Virus record (IMG/VR): IMGVR_UViG_3300027888_000007
Location: 1-45,542 of that record
Strand: one strand, 5' to 3'
Source: a virus
DNA length: 45,542 nucleotides
The position numbers were made by a program, and so were the translations under genes. Positions 1 to 9,257 of this stretch are shown piece after piece (position 1 is the first letter of the stretch; each line of letters starts with the position of its first letter). Under the pieces are notes generated by a model. That model did no database searches. It had not been told where the DNA came from and saw only the letters and a list, made by a program, of their open reading frames with translations.

Positions 1-1
1 C

Positions 2-3000
2 GATGATACTGGTACGTATTTAATTGACATCCGGACTGGTGTTTGGCCAACAACAACAACTACCTCAACTACAAGTACTAGCTCAACGACGACCACAACT
101 ACTTATCATCAATCGTATCCATATGACGATGGTTGTGGTTGCTTAGCTTCTACTCCACCAGGATTTGGAAATACTTCGGCCCCTAAACCTTGGCACTTCT
201 ATGAACCAGGTTTTGACAGACATTGGGTAGGTAATCCTCCACACTATGCATACTCTGATGATCAAGGTAGAACATGGACTGATTTTCATTTAACTGGTCC
301 TGAAACTGCTACTGGTTGGGCCATGGTTGATCTTAGTCCAGCTAATGCTTATTTCTATATTTCAAATGCAACAGATGGAATTAATTTTGGCTGGATGGCC
401 ATAAGCAAAGCAACTGGTGCAGCTACTTTTATGGCGGCCGGTACAGCAGCAGGCACAAGAAGTTCATCTATTGTTCAAATTGCTGCTCCTGCTGGAGTTC
501 AATTTATAACGATGGGGTTAATACCTGGGCCGGCCTTCTCACTGGGAGAGCATAATGATATATTTGGCGCTTACTGGTACGCTAGTAGGGGGACAATAGC
601 AGCGCCATATTCTGGTCAAACTGAGTTAATTAGACTTGATTACGATAGAGCAATGTCGTTTGCAAGAACGACTAATGGAGTATATAGCGCAATAGCCCAT
701 ATTGTGAGCGATCCACCAGGAGGTCCACCCGTGTGGGGTATTGACGGCCTTACTGGAGTTCAACATATTACAGAGACTGCTGGAATGGACTTTACTGATC
801 CTGGTGGGTGGCCAAATAGAGTAAGCGCCTCTGTAGATCCAACTGGCAATGTTCACGTCTTTTTCAGCAAGTTTACTCCTCCTGAAGGTATATACTATTC
901 TCGGTGGTCATTTGTATCAGGATGGAGCACGGCGGTTAGAGTTTATGATGATACTCCAGGAAATGTCTTCTCTTTCTATAACCAGCGTTTAGCTCCTCCA
1001 GGTAATGTTGTAGGTTTTGTCACTATCGTAAGCGCCCCTTCTGGATGTCCCGATGATCCCTTCAATCCACCATATTATACCAACTATGTAGGGAGAGTAA
1101 GTACAACTGGAGGGTTTACTTGGAATGAAGGTTGGTTCTGCGGTCAATGCTGGGGTGGAGAATTAGTACCACCTTCTCTTCCTTACCCCTTAACAGCAGT
1201 AGATCAAGTGTCAAGTCTCAACCACTATGGGTGGGATACTAGATGCCCAGCATATGCATATTTAGACGGTTTAACTAGTAGATTTATACATTTTGGAGAA
1301 CTTACTTATGGTATAACAACTACTACTATTACTACCACTACGTCAACTACTACTACAAGCACAATAACAACTACCACTAGTACGACAACTACTACAACTG
1401 CACCGTGTCTAGGTTTAGAGCAAGACGAATTTAATGATACTGTAATAGATCCCAGGTGGGCACTCCAAGATGAAAGAGGAGGAACATTCTCTGAATCTGG
1501 CGGGACACTTCATGTCCATTCAGGTGCAGATGGTTGTAATGCAATAGATCCATGTACTCCAACTTATATTGCTCAATGTGAACCAGCAGGAACAGAATTT
1601 GATGTTTGGACTAAAATTATAGTTCCTTCATTTACGGGTCAATTTCAAGAGTTTGGTCTCATGTTCAGAGTTTGGGATCAGGAAGATGTCTATGCGAAAG
1701 TTGGAGGTAGAATTTACGGCGGTAATTTATATGCGTTTGCTCTATATTCAAACGTAGGTACTATTAACGATGAAGAGATCCCAATTGTAGCATCTGAATT
1801 TTGGGTGAGGATACGCCGTAAGTATATTCTTGGGACTCCCCATTTCTCTTATTTTTATTCACTAACTGAACCTATAGTGGAAGGCGATTGGACTCTCTTT
1901 AGTACTATTGATCTATTATTCTATAATGGTTCTAAAGGTTGGGTTGGTCACTATGCTTCATATCCTCTGCCTGCAACAACAACAACGACAACAACGACTA
2001 CTACATCTACATCCACAACAGGTACGGTTATAACCACGACTACTTATTTTGAATTTATAGGAGATTGTCCATGTGGTCAAACTGAGATGCCGCCATATGA
2101 TAGTAATTTTGGTGTCACACATAGGCTGTACAATAGTAATTGGGGACACACTTACTGGGTTGGTTATGACTCTTCTGGTAATGAAAATCCAGGAATAATG
2201 AGGGATTACACAGACTTAGGCCAGACTTGGCTGATGGACGGTACTGATGCTAAGATTATTAGGTGGTCCTCTCTAGATCTTGGTATTACTATTACTGATA
2301 CTTATAGTTTTCACCTATCTTATAATAAAGCAAGGGGAGAGTTCTTTGTTAGAGATACGCTTAATAATTACTATCTCTTTCAAATTTTTATGATTGGTGA
2401 GTGTTATTTTGCTGGAACGATTATACCAGTTACTGTATTACCTGGAGGTTCAGCGGATAAATCTGATATTTGGGTTTCTCCCACTCTTAATAATTGGTTA
2501 GTTTACAAAACTTCAACTAATAGAATTTATCATGCGCCATTAGATACCGCTGATCCATTTACATATCCTCATGGTAGAATAACCAACTGGACGTTAGTTA
2601 AAGATTTTGCTAATGGTGCTAATGGAGATAATATAATTGTTCGGAGCAATACTCAACTAGTTGCTATATCTCTAAATAGTGGAATTACCGGTCGTAAAGA
2701 ATATTCTTATACAAATGACATAACCACATGGTCAGCTAATGCAGATATTATACCTCAAACGCCATGGTATGACCCTTCTGATTATCCAACTTCGTGGAGA
2801 TTTGTGGTTGATACTAGAGGTTATGTACATGGGTTCTTTGCTTATCAAGGTTCAGGCACTAACCCAATACCAGGATCTCAGATTTATCACACGAGATTTA
2901 CAAGTTCTAGTTGGTCAAGTCCTCAATTAATCGGTACAGTAAATATTGGTTTAGCAACTATTGATGGTTCTTTTGCTCAATTCTTACATAGGCAAGTATG

Positions 3001-3916
3001 GGATCCGGAGAAATATCCTGGTTGCTTAGTTTATAGATATCATGGCGGACCTGGCGATTATCACGCAGGTTTCTGGAGTAATGATTTTGGAGATACATGG
3101 CATTCATATGGTCCTGGTGATATTTGTTTAGATCTAGATTATAATCATACTCAATGGTATGAAACTCGTGAGAGAGAACACATTCCTCCATGTGGTATAA
3201 ATTACAGTTTTCCAGTTGGTATTGAGCATACTGAAAGAATGCCATGCCATAGTTTAGTTGAAGAGTGGTGGACTAGTACTACTTCAACAACTACTACAAC
3301 TTCTACTACTACGACTTCGGTAACTTGGTTTACTACGACAACTACCACAACGTCGACAACTACTACTATTACCACGACAACAACTACTACTACTTCAACT
3401 ACTACTACTTCTATAACTTGGTTTACTACAACAACTGCTCCTCCATCAATCGAAACGATTGATCCTAATGGAGAATATATAGATTATGATTGGTCGGCAG
3501 ATCCTGGTCCTGGTCATTATACAATGGTAAATGATTATGGTTCTCCGACACAAGATAATAGTAGGGTTTATCCAACTTATTATGATGCAGGTGAAGGTTG
3601 GGAATTTGAAAACCCAACTTTGGGTACAACTATTGTTGCTATTAAAGTAAAATTAAGAATTAGAACTGACAATGCTCCAACGACTTTTAAAGTCAGATGT
3701 AGAATATGGGATGGAGCTATACAAATAGGTTCTAATTGGGATATCGAGACTGATAGCACCGGTAATTATGCAGAGTATAGTAACACATGGTCTAGTTTAA
3801 GTTTGACTCCGGCACAACTTTCAGATTTTAGAGTTACACTAACTAATGGTCATGCAGCACCCGGAAATCATTTGGGATCAGTTTCTGCTGCACAAGCTGA
3901 CTTATATTATGTTTAG
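2..3916 (+). CDS. Giant modular fibre-like protein, Asp-box propellers and lectin-like domain (5' partial)
   Basis: The reading frame is open to the left edge, so the true start lies outside the window; at least 1,304 residues are visible. Order of parts: a Thr-rich linker (about 47-110), a first beta-propeller-like domain (about 120-1300) with an Asp box (SDDQGRTW), a Thr linker, a concanavalin/LamG-like domain beginning with a DEFNDTVIDPRW motif (about 1415-1965), a Thr linker, a second propeller-like domain (about 2045-3270) with Asp boxes DLGQTW and SNDFGDTW, a long Thr linker and a C-terminal beta-rich domain (about 3448-3916). Each propeller opens with a similar Cys-containing motif (DGCGC, GDCPC), suggesting domain duplication. 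Asp boxes are typical of sialidase/BNR folds, but I see no sialidase catalytic set, so glycan or surface binding is more likely than cleavage. A receptor-binding or decoration role is inferred from the tail genes that follow. Confidence 0.7.
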   Translation, partial: DDTGTYLIDIRTGVWPTTTTTSTTSTSSTTTTTTYHQSYPYDDGCGCLASTPPGFGNTSAPKPWHFYEPGFDRHWVGNPPHYAYSDDQGRTWTDFHLTGPETATGWAMVDLSPANAYFYISNATDGINFGWMAISKATGAATFMAAGTAAGTRSSSIVQIAAPAGVQFITMGLIPGPAFSLGEHNDIFGAYWYASRGTIAAPYSGQTELIRLDYDRAMSFARTTNGVYSAIAHIVSDPPGGPPVWGIDGLTGVQHITETAGMDFTDPGGWPNRVSASVDPTGNVHVFFSKFTPPEGIYYSRWSFVSGWSTAVRVYDDTPGNVFSFYNQRLAPPGNVVGFVTIVSAPSGCPDDPFNPPYYTNYVGRVSTTGGFTWNEGWFCGQCWGGELVPPSLPYPLTAVDQVSSLNHYGWDTRCPAYAYLDGLTSRFIHFGELTYGITTTTITTTTSTTTTSTITTTTSTTTTTTAPCLGLEQDEFNDTVIDPRWALQDERGGTFSESGGTLHVHSGADGCNAIDPCTPTYIAQCEPAGTEFDVWTKIIVPSFTGQFQEFGLMFRVWDQEDVYAKVGGRIYGGNLYAFALYSNVGTINDEEIPIVASEFWVRIRRKYILGTPHFSYFYSLTEPIVEGDWTLFSTIDLLFYNGSKGWVGHYASYPLPATTTTTTTTTTSTSTTGTVITTTTYFEFIGDCPCGQTEMPPYDSNFGVTHRLYNSNWGHTYWVGYDSSGNENPGIMRDYTDLGQTWLMDGTDAKIIRWSSLDLGITITDTYSFHLSYNKARGEFFVRDTLNNYYLFQIFMIGECYFAGTIIPVTVLPGGSADKSDIWVSPTLNNWLVYKTSTNRIYHAPLDTADPFTYPHGRITNWTLVKDFANGANGDNIIVRSNTQLVAISLNSGITGRKEYSYTNDITTWSANADIIPQTPWYDPSDYPTSWRFVVDTRGYVHGFFAYQGSGTNPIPGSQIYHTRFTSSSWSSPQLIGTVNIGLATIDGSFAQFLHRQVWDPEKYPGCLVYRYHGGPGDYHAGFWSNDFGDTWHSYGPGDICLDLDYNHTQWYETREREHIPPCGINYSFPVGIEHTERMPCHSLVEEWWTSTTSTTTTTSTTTTSVTWFTTTTTTTSTTTTITTTTTTTTSTTTTSITWFTTTTAPPSIETIDPNGEYIDYDWSADPGPGHYTMVNDYGSPTQDNSRVYPTYYDAGEGWEFENPTLGTTIVAIKVKLRIRTDNAPTTFKVRCRIWDGAIQIGSNWDIETDSTGNYAEYSNTWSSLSLTPAQLSDFRVTLTNGHAAPGNHLGSVSAAQADLYYV
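1309..1404 (+). repeat. Poly-threonine linker tract
   Basis: About 30 codons that are nearly all ACN with scattered Ser and Ile, separating the first propeller from the lectin-like domain. All four Thr codons are mixed, so this is not a recent pure microsatellite. Confidence 0.85.
3272..3447 (+). repeat. Poly-threonine linker with repeated S-[VI]-T-W-F cassettes
   Basis: A Thr-rich tract of about 58 codons in which the short motif TSVTWFTTTT is followed by TSITWFTTTTAPP. A close third copy, TSITYFTTTT, lies in the linker near 4758-4790 of the next gene, so the linker itself is a shared, duplicated cassette. Confidence 0.8.
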
Positions 3917-3922
3917 ACAGTT

Positions 3923-3940
3923 GGAACAAACTGATAAAGG
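3923..3940 (+). promoter_or_regulatory. Class A promoter-like motif
   Basis: GGAACAAACTGATAAAGG in the 39-nt gap before the gene at 3956. It matches the class A consensus (RGAACAAA followed by an A/T-rich TAAA box) and points the same way as the gene. Confidence 0.5.
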
Positions 3941-3955
3941 GGAGATAGGATCTAG

Positions 3956-6900
3956 ATGAAGATTTACGAAAAGGTAGTCATAGATATTGAATCTGGTAAA
4001 ATACTGGATGAAGTGTCCTACGACTATGAAGGTCCTATCGCTCAAATGCAGACAACTACCACTACTATGACTTGCCCACCAACCACAGCAGATTGGAGCA
4101 CCTGTTTTAGCGAGTATCCTCTTGGAGCTCAACCATCTGATTGGACGGAGCGCTGGTATCCCGCTAGCGTAGAATATAGAGTAGTTGATGGTTCGGCTGG
4201 TCGTATTGGTGGTCAGTCGATGCGTGAACGCATTTCAGTAGCACCATTTGAGAAATCTATTTCTTGGGATACGCCAGGATTTTTAACTGACGTTGAAGTG
4301 CTTGCTAGGGTTAAGTGTTTAAGTACGACTGGAGATCCAGCTGTTATTGTTAGAGGTTCGGGTGCAGATAGTGGTAAATATGGTTTCTATGCTAAACTTA
4401 ATGATGGATTAAATTTAGAAGTTGGCTATTGGAATAATTCTGCTTTATGGGGGATTCCTTTAGCAGATAAGAGATTCTATCATTACGTTCAGACATGGTA
4501 TTGGATCAGATTTAGAGTATATGATAATACTATATTAAAAGCAAAGGTATGGGAAGATGGAGATCCGGAGCCTTCTGACTGGATGATAGAATTATCGACT
4601 GGATCTGGTCCATCCTTCTCTGGTTGGGTAGGAGTAGGTGGAGTTGGAGCTACTGATAATTTCTATGATGTTTATGAGGTTTGGGATTTAAGTTCACTAA
4701 CGACTACTACAAGTACAACTACTACAACTACAACGAGTACAACTGGAAGCACAACAACTTCAATTACATATTTTACAACCACCACAACTATGCCTCCATT
4801 TCCAACTACCACAACTGCTCCTCCATTTGAGTGGCTCTGTTGTGATAGATGCCTTCAAAGATCAATGCCGGGGTCAGATGGTTCATGGTCAAGTCTAAAT
4901 TTTATAACTTATATTCCTCCAATACAGAGATTCTTTTACTGGTTTTATTATTCACCAGGTTTTAGAGTTCTTAAATATTCAGATGACTTTGGTTTGACAT
5001 GGACTAGTCAAGCGACAAAAGTTTCTTCTGGTCGTTTTTGTGTTGATCCCTATGGTTTGGAATTATACGTAATAGCAGGAACTACACTATGTAAAATCCT
5101 ATCTGGAAACCCTGAACTCTTTTGGCAAACTACACAGACAATACCTGCGGCTCCGGCAGGAACTCAGCATTTAATACTGACAAGACCTAGTGGCGATCCT
5201 CTTATTGGAGGTTTTCTCATTGCTAATGCTGGAGGGGGGAATGTTACTGTTTATCAACTTGCCGATGAAAATATCTCTATAGCATGGCAATTACGTCTTA
5301 ACTGGGCGCATGATCCTCTTGAGACTGTTACTAATAGTGATATTGCATGGTGTCAGACTGGAAGTGGAGGAGCAACCCTCATTATCAAAGAGGGCAATAG
5401 ATTTATGTACGCTGAGTGGGCTGGAAGTTTCTTCCAACCAGTTATACATCCAGCAGAGGTTTCAGATTCAGATTCAACATCAATTCAGAATTGGCAAGTA
5501 GTCGCAGATGACTATGGTCAAACTCACCTTTTCTGGAGAGATGAAGTTGATGGGAATTTACACTATCAAAGATATAGCGGGTCAACTTGGTTAGTAAATA
5601 AAGTTACTATAGGTCCTATAAGTAATAAGTGGGAAGCTCAATATATAAATAGTGAGTTATTTGGAGTCTCTTATGGTATTCTATTTGCTAGGGAAGCAAC
5701 GGTTGGAGGTAAAGGGTACTATATTGATACCGAATTTTCTACTGATTTTATAGAGGGGATTAATTGTTGTGATATAGACTTTAGCTTTATAGATCCACCT
5801 CAACAACTTACTTTAAAACATAGTCATGTTGTTCCGCCGTGTGGGTATATGATTGTACGAGAGAACATATTTAGTACATCCCACGAATTTCAAATATTTG
5901 ATCCTGTTAGTCAGGAGCAGGCACTAACTACAACAAGTACAACTACGACCACAACTACTACTACAACAACTACAACTACAACTACTACAACTACTACAAC
6001 ACCTCCACCTGATTTCGAAGTTGAGTTTGATTTCTTTAGATTTTGGAGTCCTGCGACTACAACCACAATAACAGTTACTACTCCTGCTACTACGACTATT
6101 CCGCCTCTTCCAACAACTACAACTACTATACCACCATATATTCAATTTATTGTTGAGTTTGATGATTTTGAAGGAACTCCGCTAACCACTACAACTACTA
6201 CTACTACAACACTTACTACTACTACAACCACCTTTACTACCACTACGACAGCAACAACAACTACCGTAACAAGTACTGTAACGACAACTACTCCACCTCC
6301 AAGGAACTTAGAGTATAATAAAGATATAATTGGGACGATTGAAGAAGCAGATGCTGAATTTGAAGAATTGGTTAATACACCTCCAGAATCGAGAGATGAT
6401 AGAAAAGCTAAACTTGAGATATTTAGAGAGAATTGGTCTAGACTATTCAATAGCCCACCTTACCAAGTCGATCCAGATGCTGCTGAGACAATTCTAGCTG
6501 CAATAAATCCAGATTTAAAGAATGATATTGATAGCTGGTTTGATGCCGGAGATGATGCAACCCTAATTGAATATCTATTTACAGATTTACACCAGTGGAT
6601 ACTTGAGCATTTTGGTGCATATCCAAATCTTGGTTCAATTGCTGCGGGCATTCCATTCTTAATTAAGCAAGTTATTGATTTCTTTAAACCTTATAGAGCA
6701 AGACTCGCTTTCTTTGAATCAGCAGCAATTTTCGATGATGCTCTGTTAGATTCTATTAGACTTGACGACGCATCTTCGATGATTATTTATCAGACGGTTG
6801 TTGATACCCCAGTTGCTGATAGTATTCCATGTTGTCCATATCCAGAGACGTCTCCTTGTGATTCAACAGCTGCTCTATATTATGCAAGAGAATATTATGA

Positions 6901-8170
6901 CTGTGGTTCATATTATGATAGTGGAATTGTAGATGATTTAGACGACGTACGTCTTACAGTGCGTCAGGATGTACACGATTTCTACTCCTGCCTACCAGAT
7001 GGTTCAGCAGTAATTGACTACAACTTCGATACAACAGCAACAATAACTTTGAGTACTACACTGCCTCCGGAAATTTGTCAGTGGACTGGTCAAGAAGAAC
7101 AGTGGGTTGAAGAAGAAGGACAGTGGATAGATGATGAGAGTCAATGCGTCCCAATTGAGGTACTGTTAACCCAATGGATTAACAATAGTCCGCATTGGCA
7201 GACCCAGTGGGTCGATGAATCTCTCCAATGGGTAGATCAAGAATATACAACTCTGACATTACCTCCTATCCCGGATCCAACACCTCCGGATGAACCTTTC
7301 TATCTATATGGTTATATGGCAGGTGGTTGGCAAGATTTTGATGAAGAAGGTTTATTTGATTGTATGGGTAGTAAGGATATTGTTCAAATTTATATACAAG
7401 ATTCGACCGCGATAATTACCACGACTACAACAGTTACGTCAACAACCTCTACTACAAGTACAGTTACTACTACAACTACTACGACTACTACTACAACCTC
7501 CACAACATCAACAACTACAACTACCTGCTGGGGTCCTATTGGAGACTCATTTGCTGGACCAGACTATAGTCCGCCTAATCCAGCACTTTGGACTGACGTG
7601 ACGTTTGGCGGAACTGGTAATGAAGTTAGAATTCTAAATAATAAACTCAATCTATACATGTCTGGAACTCCTAACCCGGAAGTTGACTCTGTCTTCAATC
7701 TTGGAGTTGGAGACTTTGATGTTCAAGTCGATTATGAGATACTCCAAAGTACAATTTCAGAAGACTGGTATATAATTATGTCGGGTTGGGATCAAGCTGC
7801 TATTGGATTCTGTAATGGTACTTATGTTGGAGTAATGAGAGGTGTCTGGAGTGGAGTGCATGAATATCGCCTTTACTACTGTAGTGGCAGTTCGTTTGGA
7901 TATTTAGGTGCTGTTGCTACTGCTGATATGTCAGGAAAGTTACGTTTAGCAAGAGTAGGTAGTATATGGTCGACTTATTATTGGAGTGGCGGATCTTGGG
8001 TTCTAATTGCTCAGTGGACACAAGTAACACACCCAGTAGGCAATGTGGTTTATCCATTGACGTTCCAACTTAGAAATTTAACTGGTTCTGCTCCGATACT
8101 TGAGATTGCGCTTGATAACTTCTGTTTAGTTAGTTATATAACCACGACAACTACAACTACACCGCCATAG
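3956..8170 (+). CDS. Second giant modular fibre-like protein with Thr linkers
   Basis: 1,404 residues. It starts with a short segment (MKIYEKVVIDIESGKILDE) of a kind I associate with phage structural proteins. After a Thr linker come a lectin-like domain (about residues 45-250), a Thr linker with the SITYF cassette, a propeller-like domain with Asp box SDDFGLTW (about 285-655), poly-Thr, two short related segments (EVEFDFFRF and IVEFDDFEG), more poly-Thr, a mainly helical unique region (about 780-1000), a segment in which QW recurs about eight times (7077-7240), another Thr tract and a lectin-like domain ending in a Thr-Pro linker directly before the stop. Same module types as the upstream protein, so the pair arose by duplication and shuffling. 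Likely a tail or head fibre; the exact virion position cannot be read from sequence. Start ATG follows a GGGGAG ribosome-binding site. Confidence 0.7.
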   Translation: MKIYEKVVIDIESGKILDEVSYDYEGPIAQMQTTTTTMTCPPTTADWSTCFSEYPLGAQPSDWTERWYPASVEYRVVDGSAGRIGGQSMRERISVAPFEKSISWDTPGFLTDVEVLARVKCLSTTGDPAVIVRGSGADSGKYGFYAKLNDGLNLEVGYWNNSALWGIPLADKRFYHYVQTWYWIRFRVYDNTILKAKVWEDGDPEPSDWMIELSTGSGPSFSGWVGVGGVGATDNFYDVYEVWDLSSLTTTTSTTTTTTTSTTGSTTTSITYFTTTTTMPPFPTTTTAPPFEWLCCDRCLQRSMPGSDGSWSSLNFITYIPPIQRFFYWFYYSPGFRVLKYSDDFGLTWTSQATKVSSGRFCVDPYGLELYVIAGTTLCKILSGNPELFWQTTQTIPAAPAGTQHLILTRPSGDPLIGGFLIANAGGGNVTVYQLADENISIAWQLRLNWAHDPLETVTNSDIAWCQTGSGGATLIIKEGNRFMYAEWAGSFFQPVIHPAEVSDSDSTSIQNWQVVADDYGQTHLFWRDEVDGNLHYQRYSGSTWLVNKVTIGPISNKWEAQYINSELFGVSYGILFAREATVGGKGYYIDTEFSTDFIEGINCCDIDFSFIDPPQQLTLKHSHVVPPCGYMIVRENIFSTSHEFQIFDPVSQEQALTTTSTTTTTTTTTTTTTTTTTTTTTPPPDFEVEFDFFRFWSPATTTTITVTTPATTTIPPLPTTTTTIPPYIQFIVEFDDFEGTPLTTTTTTTTTLTTTTTTFTTTTTATTTTVTSTVTTTTPPPRNLEYNKDIIGTIEEADAEFEELVNTPPESRDDRKAKLEIFRENWSRLFNSPPYQVDPDAAETILAAINPDLKNDIDSWFDAGDDATLIEYLFTDLHQWILEHFGAYPNLGSIAAGIPFLIKQVIDFFKPYRARLAFFESAAIFDDALLDSIRLDDASSMIIYQTVVDTPVADSIPCCPYPETSPCDSTAALYYAREYYDCGSYYDSGIVDDLDDVRLTVRQDVHDFYSCLPDGSAVIDYNFDTTATITLSTTLPPEICQWTGQEEQWVEEEGQWIDDESQCVPIEVLLTQWINNSPHWQTQWVDESLQWVDQEYTTLTLPPIPDPTPPDEPFYLYGYMAGGWQDFDEEGLFDCMGSKDIVQIYIQDSTAIITTTTTVTSTTSTTSTVTTTTTTTTTTTSTTSTTTTTCWGPIGDSFAGPDYSPPNPALWTDVTFGGTGNEVRILNNKLNLYMSGTPNPEVDSVFNLGVGDFDVQVDYEILQSTISEDWYIIMSGWDQAAIGFCNGTYVGVMRGVWSGVHEYRLYYCSGSSFGYLGAVATADMSGKLRLARVGSIWSTYYWSGGSWVLIAQWTQVTHPVGNVVYPLTFQLRNLTGSAPILEIALDNFCLVSYITTTTTTTPP
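5927..6010 (+). repeat. Longest uninterrupted poly-threonine tract
   Basis: About 26 consecutive, nearly pure Thr codons ending in PPP. Two more Thr-rich tracts follow at about 6049-6141 and 6184-6297, isolating two short segments that resemble each other. Confidence 0.85.
7417..7526 (+). repeat. Poly-threonine linker before last lectin-like domain
   Basis: About 35 Thr/Ser/Val codons between the QW-rich region and the final lectin-like domain. Confidence 0.8.
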
Positions 8171-8171
8171 T

Positions 8172-8188
8172 AGAACAAATAAATAGAG
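8172..8188 (+). promoter_or_regulatory. Class A promoter-like motif
   Basis: AGAACAAATAAATAGAG immediately after the stop of the fibre gene and about 77 nt before the start at 8265. The 3' part resembles a T4-type late box. Confidence 0.5.
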
Positions 8189-8202
8189 TAGTCGCTCGTT
8201 AC
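8188..8202 (+). repeat. Left arm of inverted repeat flanking the 8265 gene
   Basis: GTAGTCGCTCGTTAC. Its reverse complement recurs with one mismatch at 9185-9199, just after the stop of the enclosed gene. Confidence 0.7.
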
Positions 8203-8212
8203 TTAAACTCCA

Positions 8213-8244
8213 ATCGTCTTTAAACATTGAGGGTTTAGACGATG
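8213..8244 (+). promoter_or_regulatory. Leader hairpin before the 8265 gene
   Basis: ATCGTCT pairs with AGACGAT. After a two-base bulge the helix continues as AAAC with GTTT around a seven-base loop. It sits just upstream of the AAAGGAGGT ribosome-binding site and may protect the message or modulate translation. Confidence 0.45.
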
Positions 8245-8264
8245 CCCTGTAAAAGGAGGTAGTC

Positions 8265-9176
8265 ATGGTGTACAAAGATCGCTTCGTTGCCGTTGTCAAA
8301 TGTAACGGTAAAGTCTTGAGAGAAAAAGACGATACTGTTACCCTACCATTTGGTTCAGAGTATTCCCTTCTATTGAAAAACCTTGAGTCAAGAAAAGCAG
8401 TCGTGAATGTTTCGATTGACGGTCAGGACGTAGTCGATGGATCTCTAATTCTTGATCCAAATTCGGAAGTAGAACTCGAAGGTTTTTTAAAGGGATATCA
8501 AGTCAAGAATAAATTTAAGTTTATTCAGAAGACTGAAGAAATAACCAAACATCGTGGTGATAGAATTGATGACGGAGTTATCAGAATTGAGTACAGGTTT
8601 GAAAAGAAGATTGAAGAGGAGATAGTCTATAGGAGAAGATATAGACGGTGTTATCCACCCTATATTCCCTATTGGACGTGGACCTGTTCTAGGTGTGGTT
8701 GTTACCCTTGTTGTTGCCCTCCGTATTATTATTATGAATGTGGTTCATTTAGTAATAAGACGGATGATTCGTCTGTACAGTATACATTCACTAATTCAAA
8801 TGGAGAAGTTGAAACGGGTACAATTGCACAGTCTAATGATGTTCAGGTGATGAATTGTGCTTTCTCTGATGGTCAATCAGGAACACCTAGATCGACTAGC
8901 CACTCAACGATCTTACATGAAAATTCTAAACCTGCTGAAGATGAGGGTATTACTGTTCCTGGGTCACATTCAGGTCAAAGGTTTAGTCAGGGACATTTCA
9001 GAGAACTAGAAAACAATTCTCACGTTATCACAATAAAACTAAGAGGAGTCAAATCTAATATGACTCCTGTTAAGAAACCTGTGACAACCAAAAGTAAGGT
9101 TAGTTGTCCAACTTGTGGAACCAAATCAAAGTCTAGTGCTGATTTCTGCTCTAAGTGTGGAACAGCTCTATTCTAA
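8265..9176 (+). CDS. Structural-type protein with C-terminal zinc ribbon
   Basis: 303 residues with a strong AAAGGAGGT site before the ATG. The N-terminal ~115 residues look like a compact beta domain (VAVVKCNGKVLREKDD, ISIDGQDVVDG-type strands). The middle is Arg/Tyr/Cys-rich (YRRRYRRCYPP, then a run CSRCGCYPCCCPP followed by four Tyr), followed by a Ser/Thr/Asn-rich low-complexity stretch. The last 25 residues form a zinc ribbon (CPTCGTKSKSSADFCSKCGT). It lies between fibre genes and the sheath, so a virion or tail-assembly role is plausible, but I do not recognise a named family. The gene is flanked by an inverted repeat and by class A motifs on both sides, so it may form its own transcription unit. 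Confidence 0.6.
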   Translation: MVYKDRFVAVVKCNGKVLREKDDTVTLPFGSEYSLLLKNLESRKAVVNVSIDGQDVVDGSLILDPNSEVELEGFLKGYQVKNKFKFIQKTEEITKHRGDRIDDGVIRIEYRFEKKIEEEIVYRRRYRRCYPPYIPYWTWTCSRCGCYPCCCPPYYYYECGSFSNKTDDSSVQYTFTNSNGEVETGTIAQSNDVQVMNCAFSDGQSGTPRSTSHSTILHENSKPAEDEGITVPGSHSGQRFSQGHFRELENNSHVITIKLRGVKSNMTPVKKPVTTKSKVSCPTCGTKSKSSADFCSKCGTALF

Positions 9177-9184
9177 TTAAACTG

Positions 9185-9199
9185 GTAATGAGCGACTAC
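9185..9199 (-). repeat. Right arm of inverted repeat
   Basis: GTAATGAGCGACTAC, the reverse complement of 8188-8202 with one mismatch, nine bases after the stop codon of the 8265 gene. Confidence 0.7.
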
Positions 9200-9217
9200 T
9201 TAATTTGCATTTATATT

Positions 9218-9232
9218 AGAACAAATTAAAAA
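9218..9232 (+). promoter_or_regulatory. Class A promoter-like motif
   Basis: AGAACAAATTAAAAA, about 26 nt before the ATG at 9258. It shares AGAACAAAT exactly with the copies at 8172, 24769 and 40347. Confidence 0.5.
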
Positions 9233-9257
9233 CAATCTCAGTAAAGAGGATTTGGAC

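Noticed and set aside
1958-2149. Cys-rich ORF on the minus strand opposite a Thr linker
   Set aside because: ACN repeats read on the other strand give Cys/Ser/Val runs; similar shadows lie at 5924-6145 and 6142-6450. No ribosome-binding site, and the plus frame is clearly coding.
5927-6300. Short-unit repeats that might be a CRISPR array or microsatellite
   Set aside because: The period is three in frame, units are mixed Thr codons and there are no unique spacers, so these are protein linkers.
2-8170. Diversity-generating retroelement target in the fibre genes
   Set aside because: No reverse transcriptase and no template repeat were seen in the window, and the repeats are Thr codons rather than adenine-variable sites.
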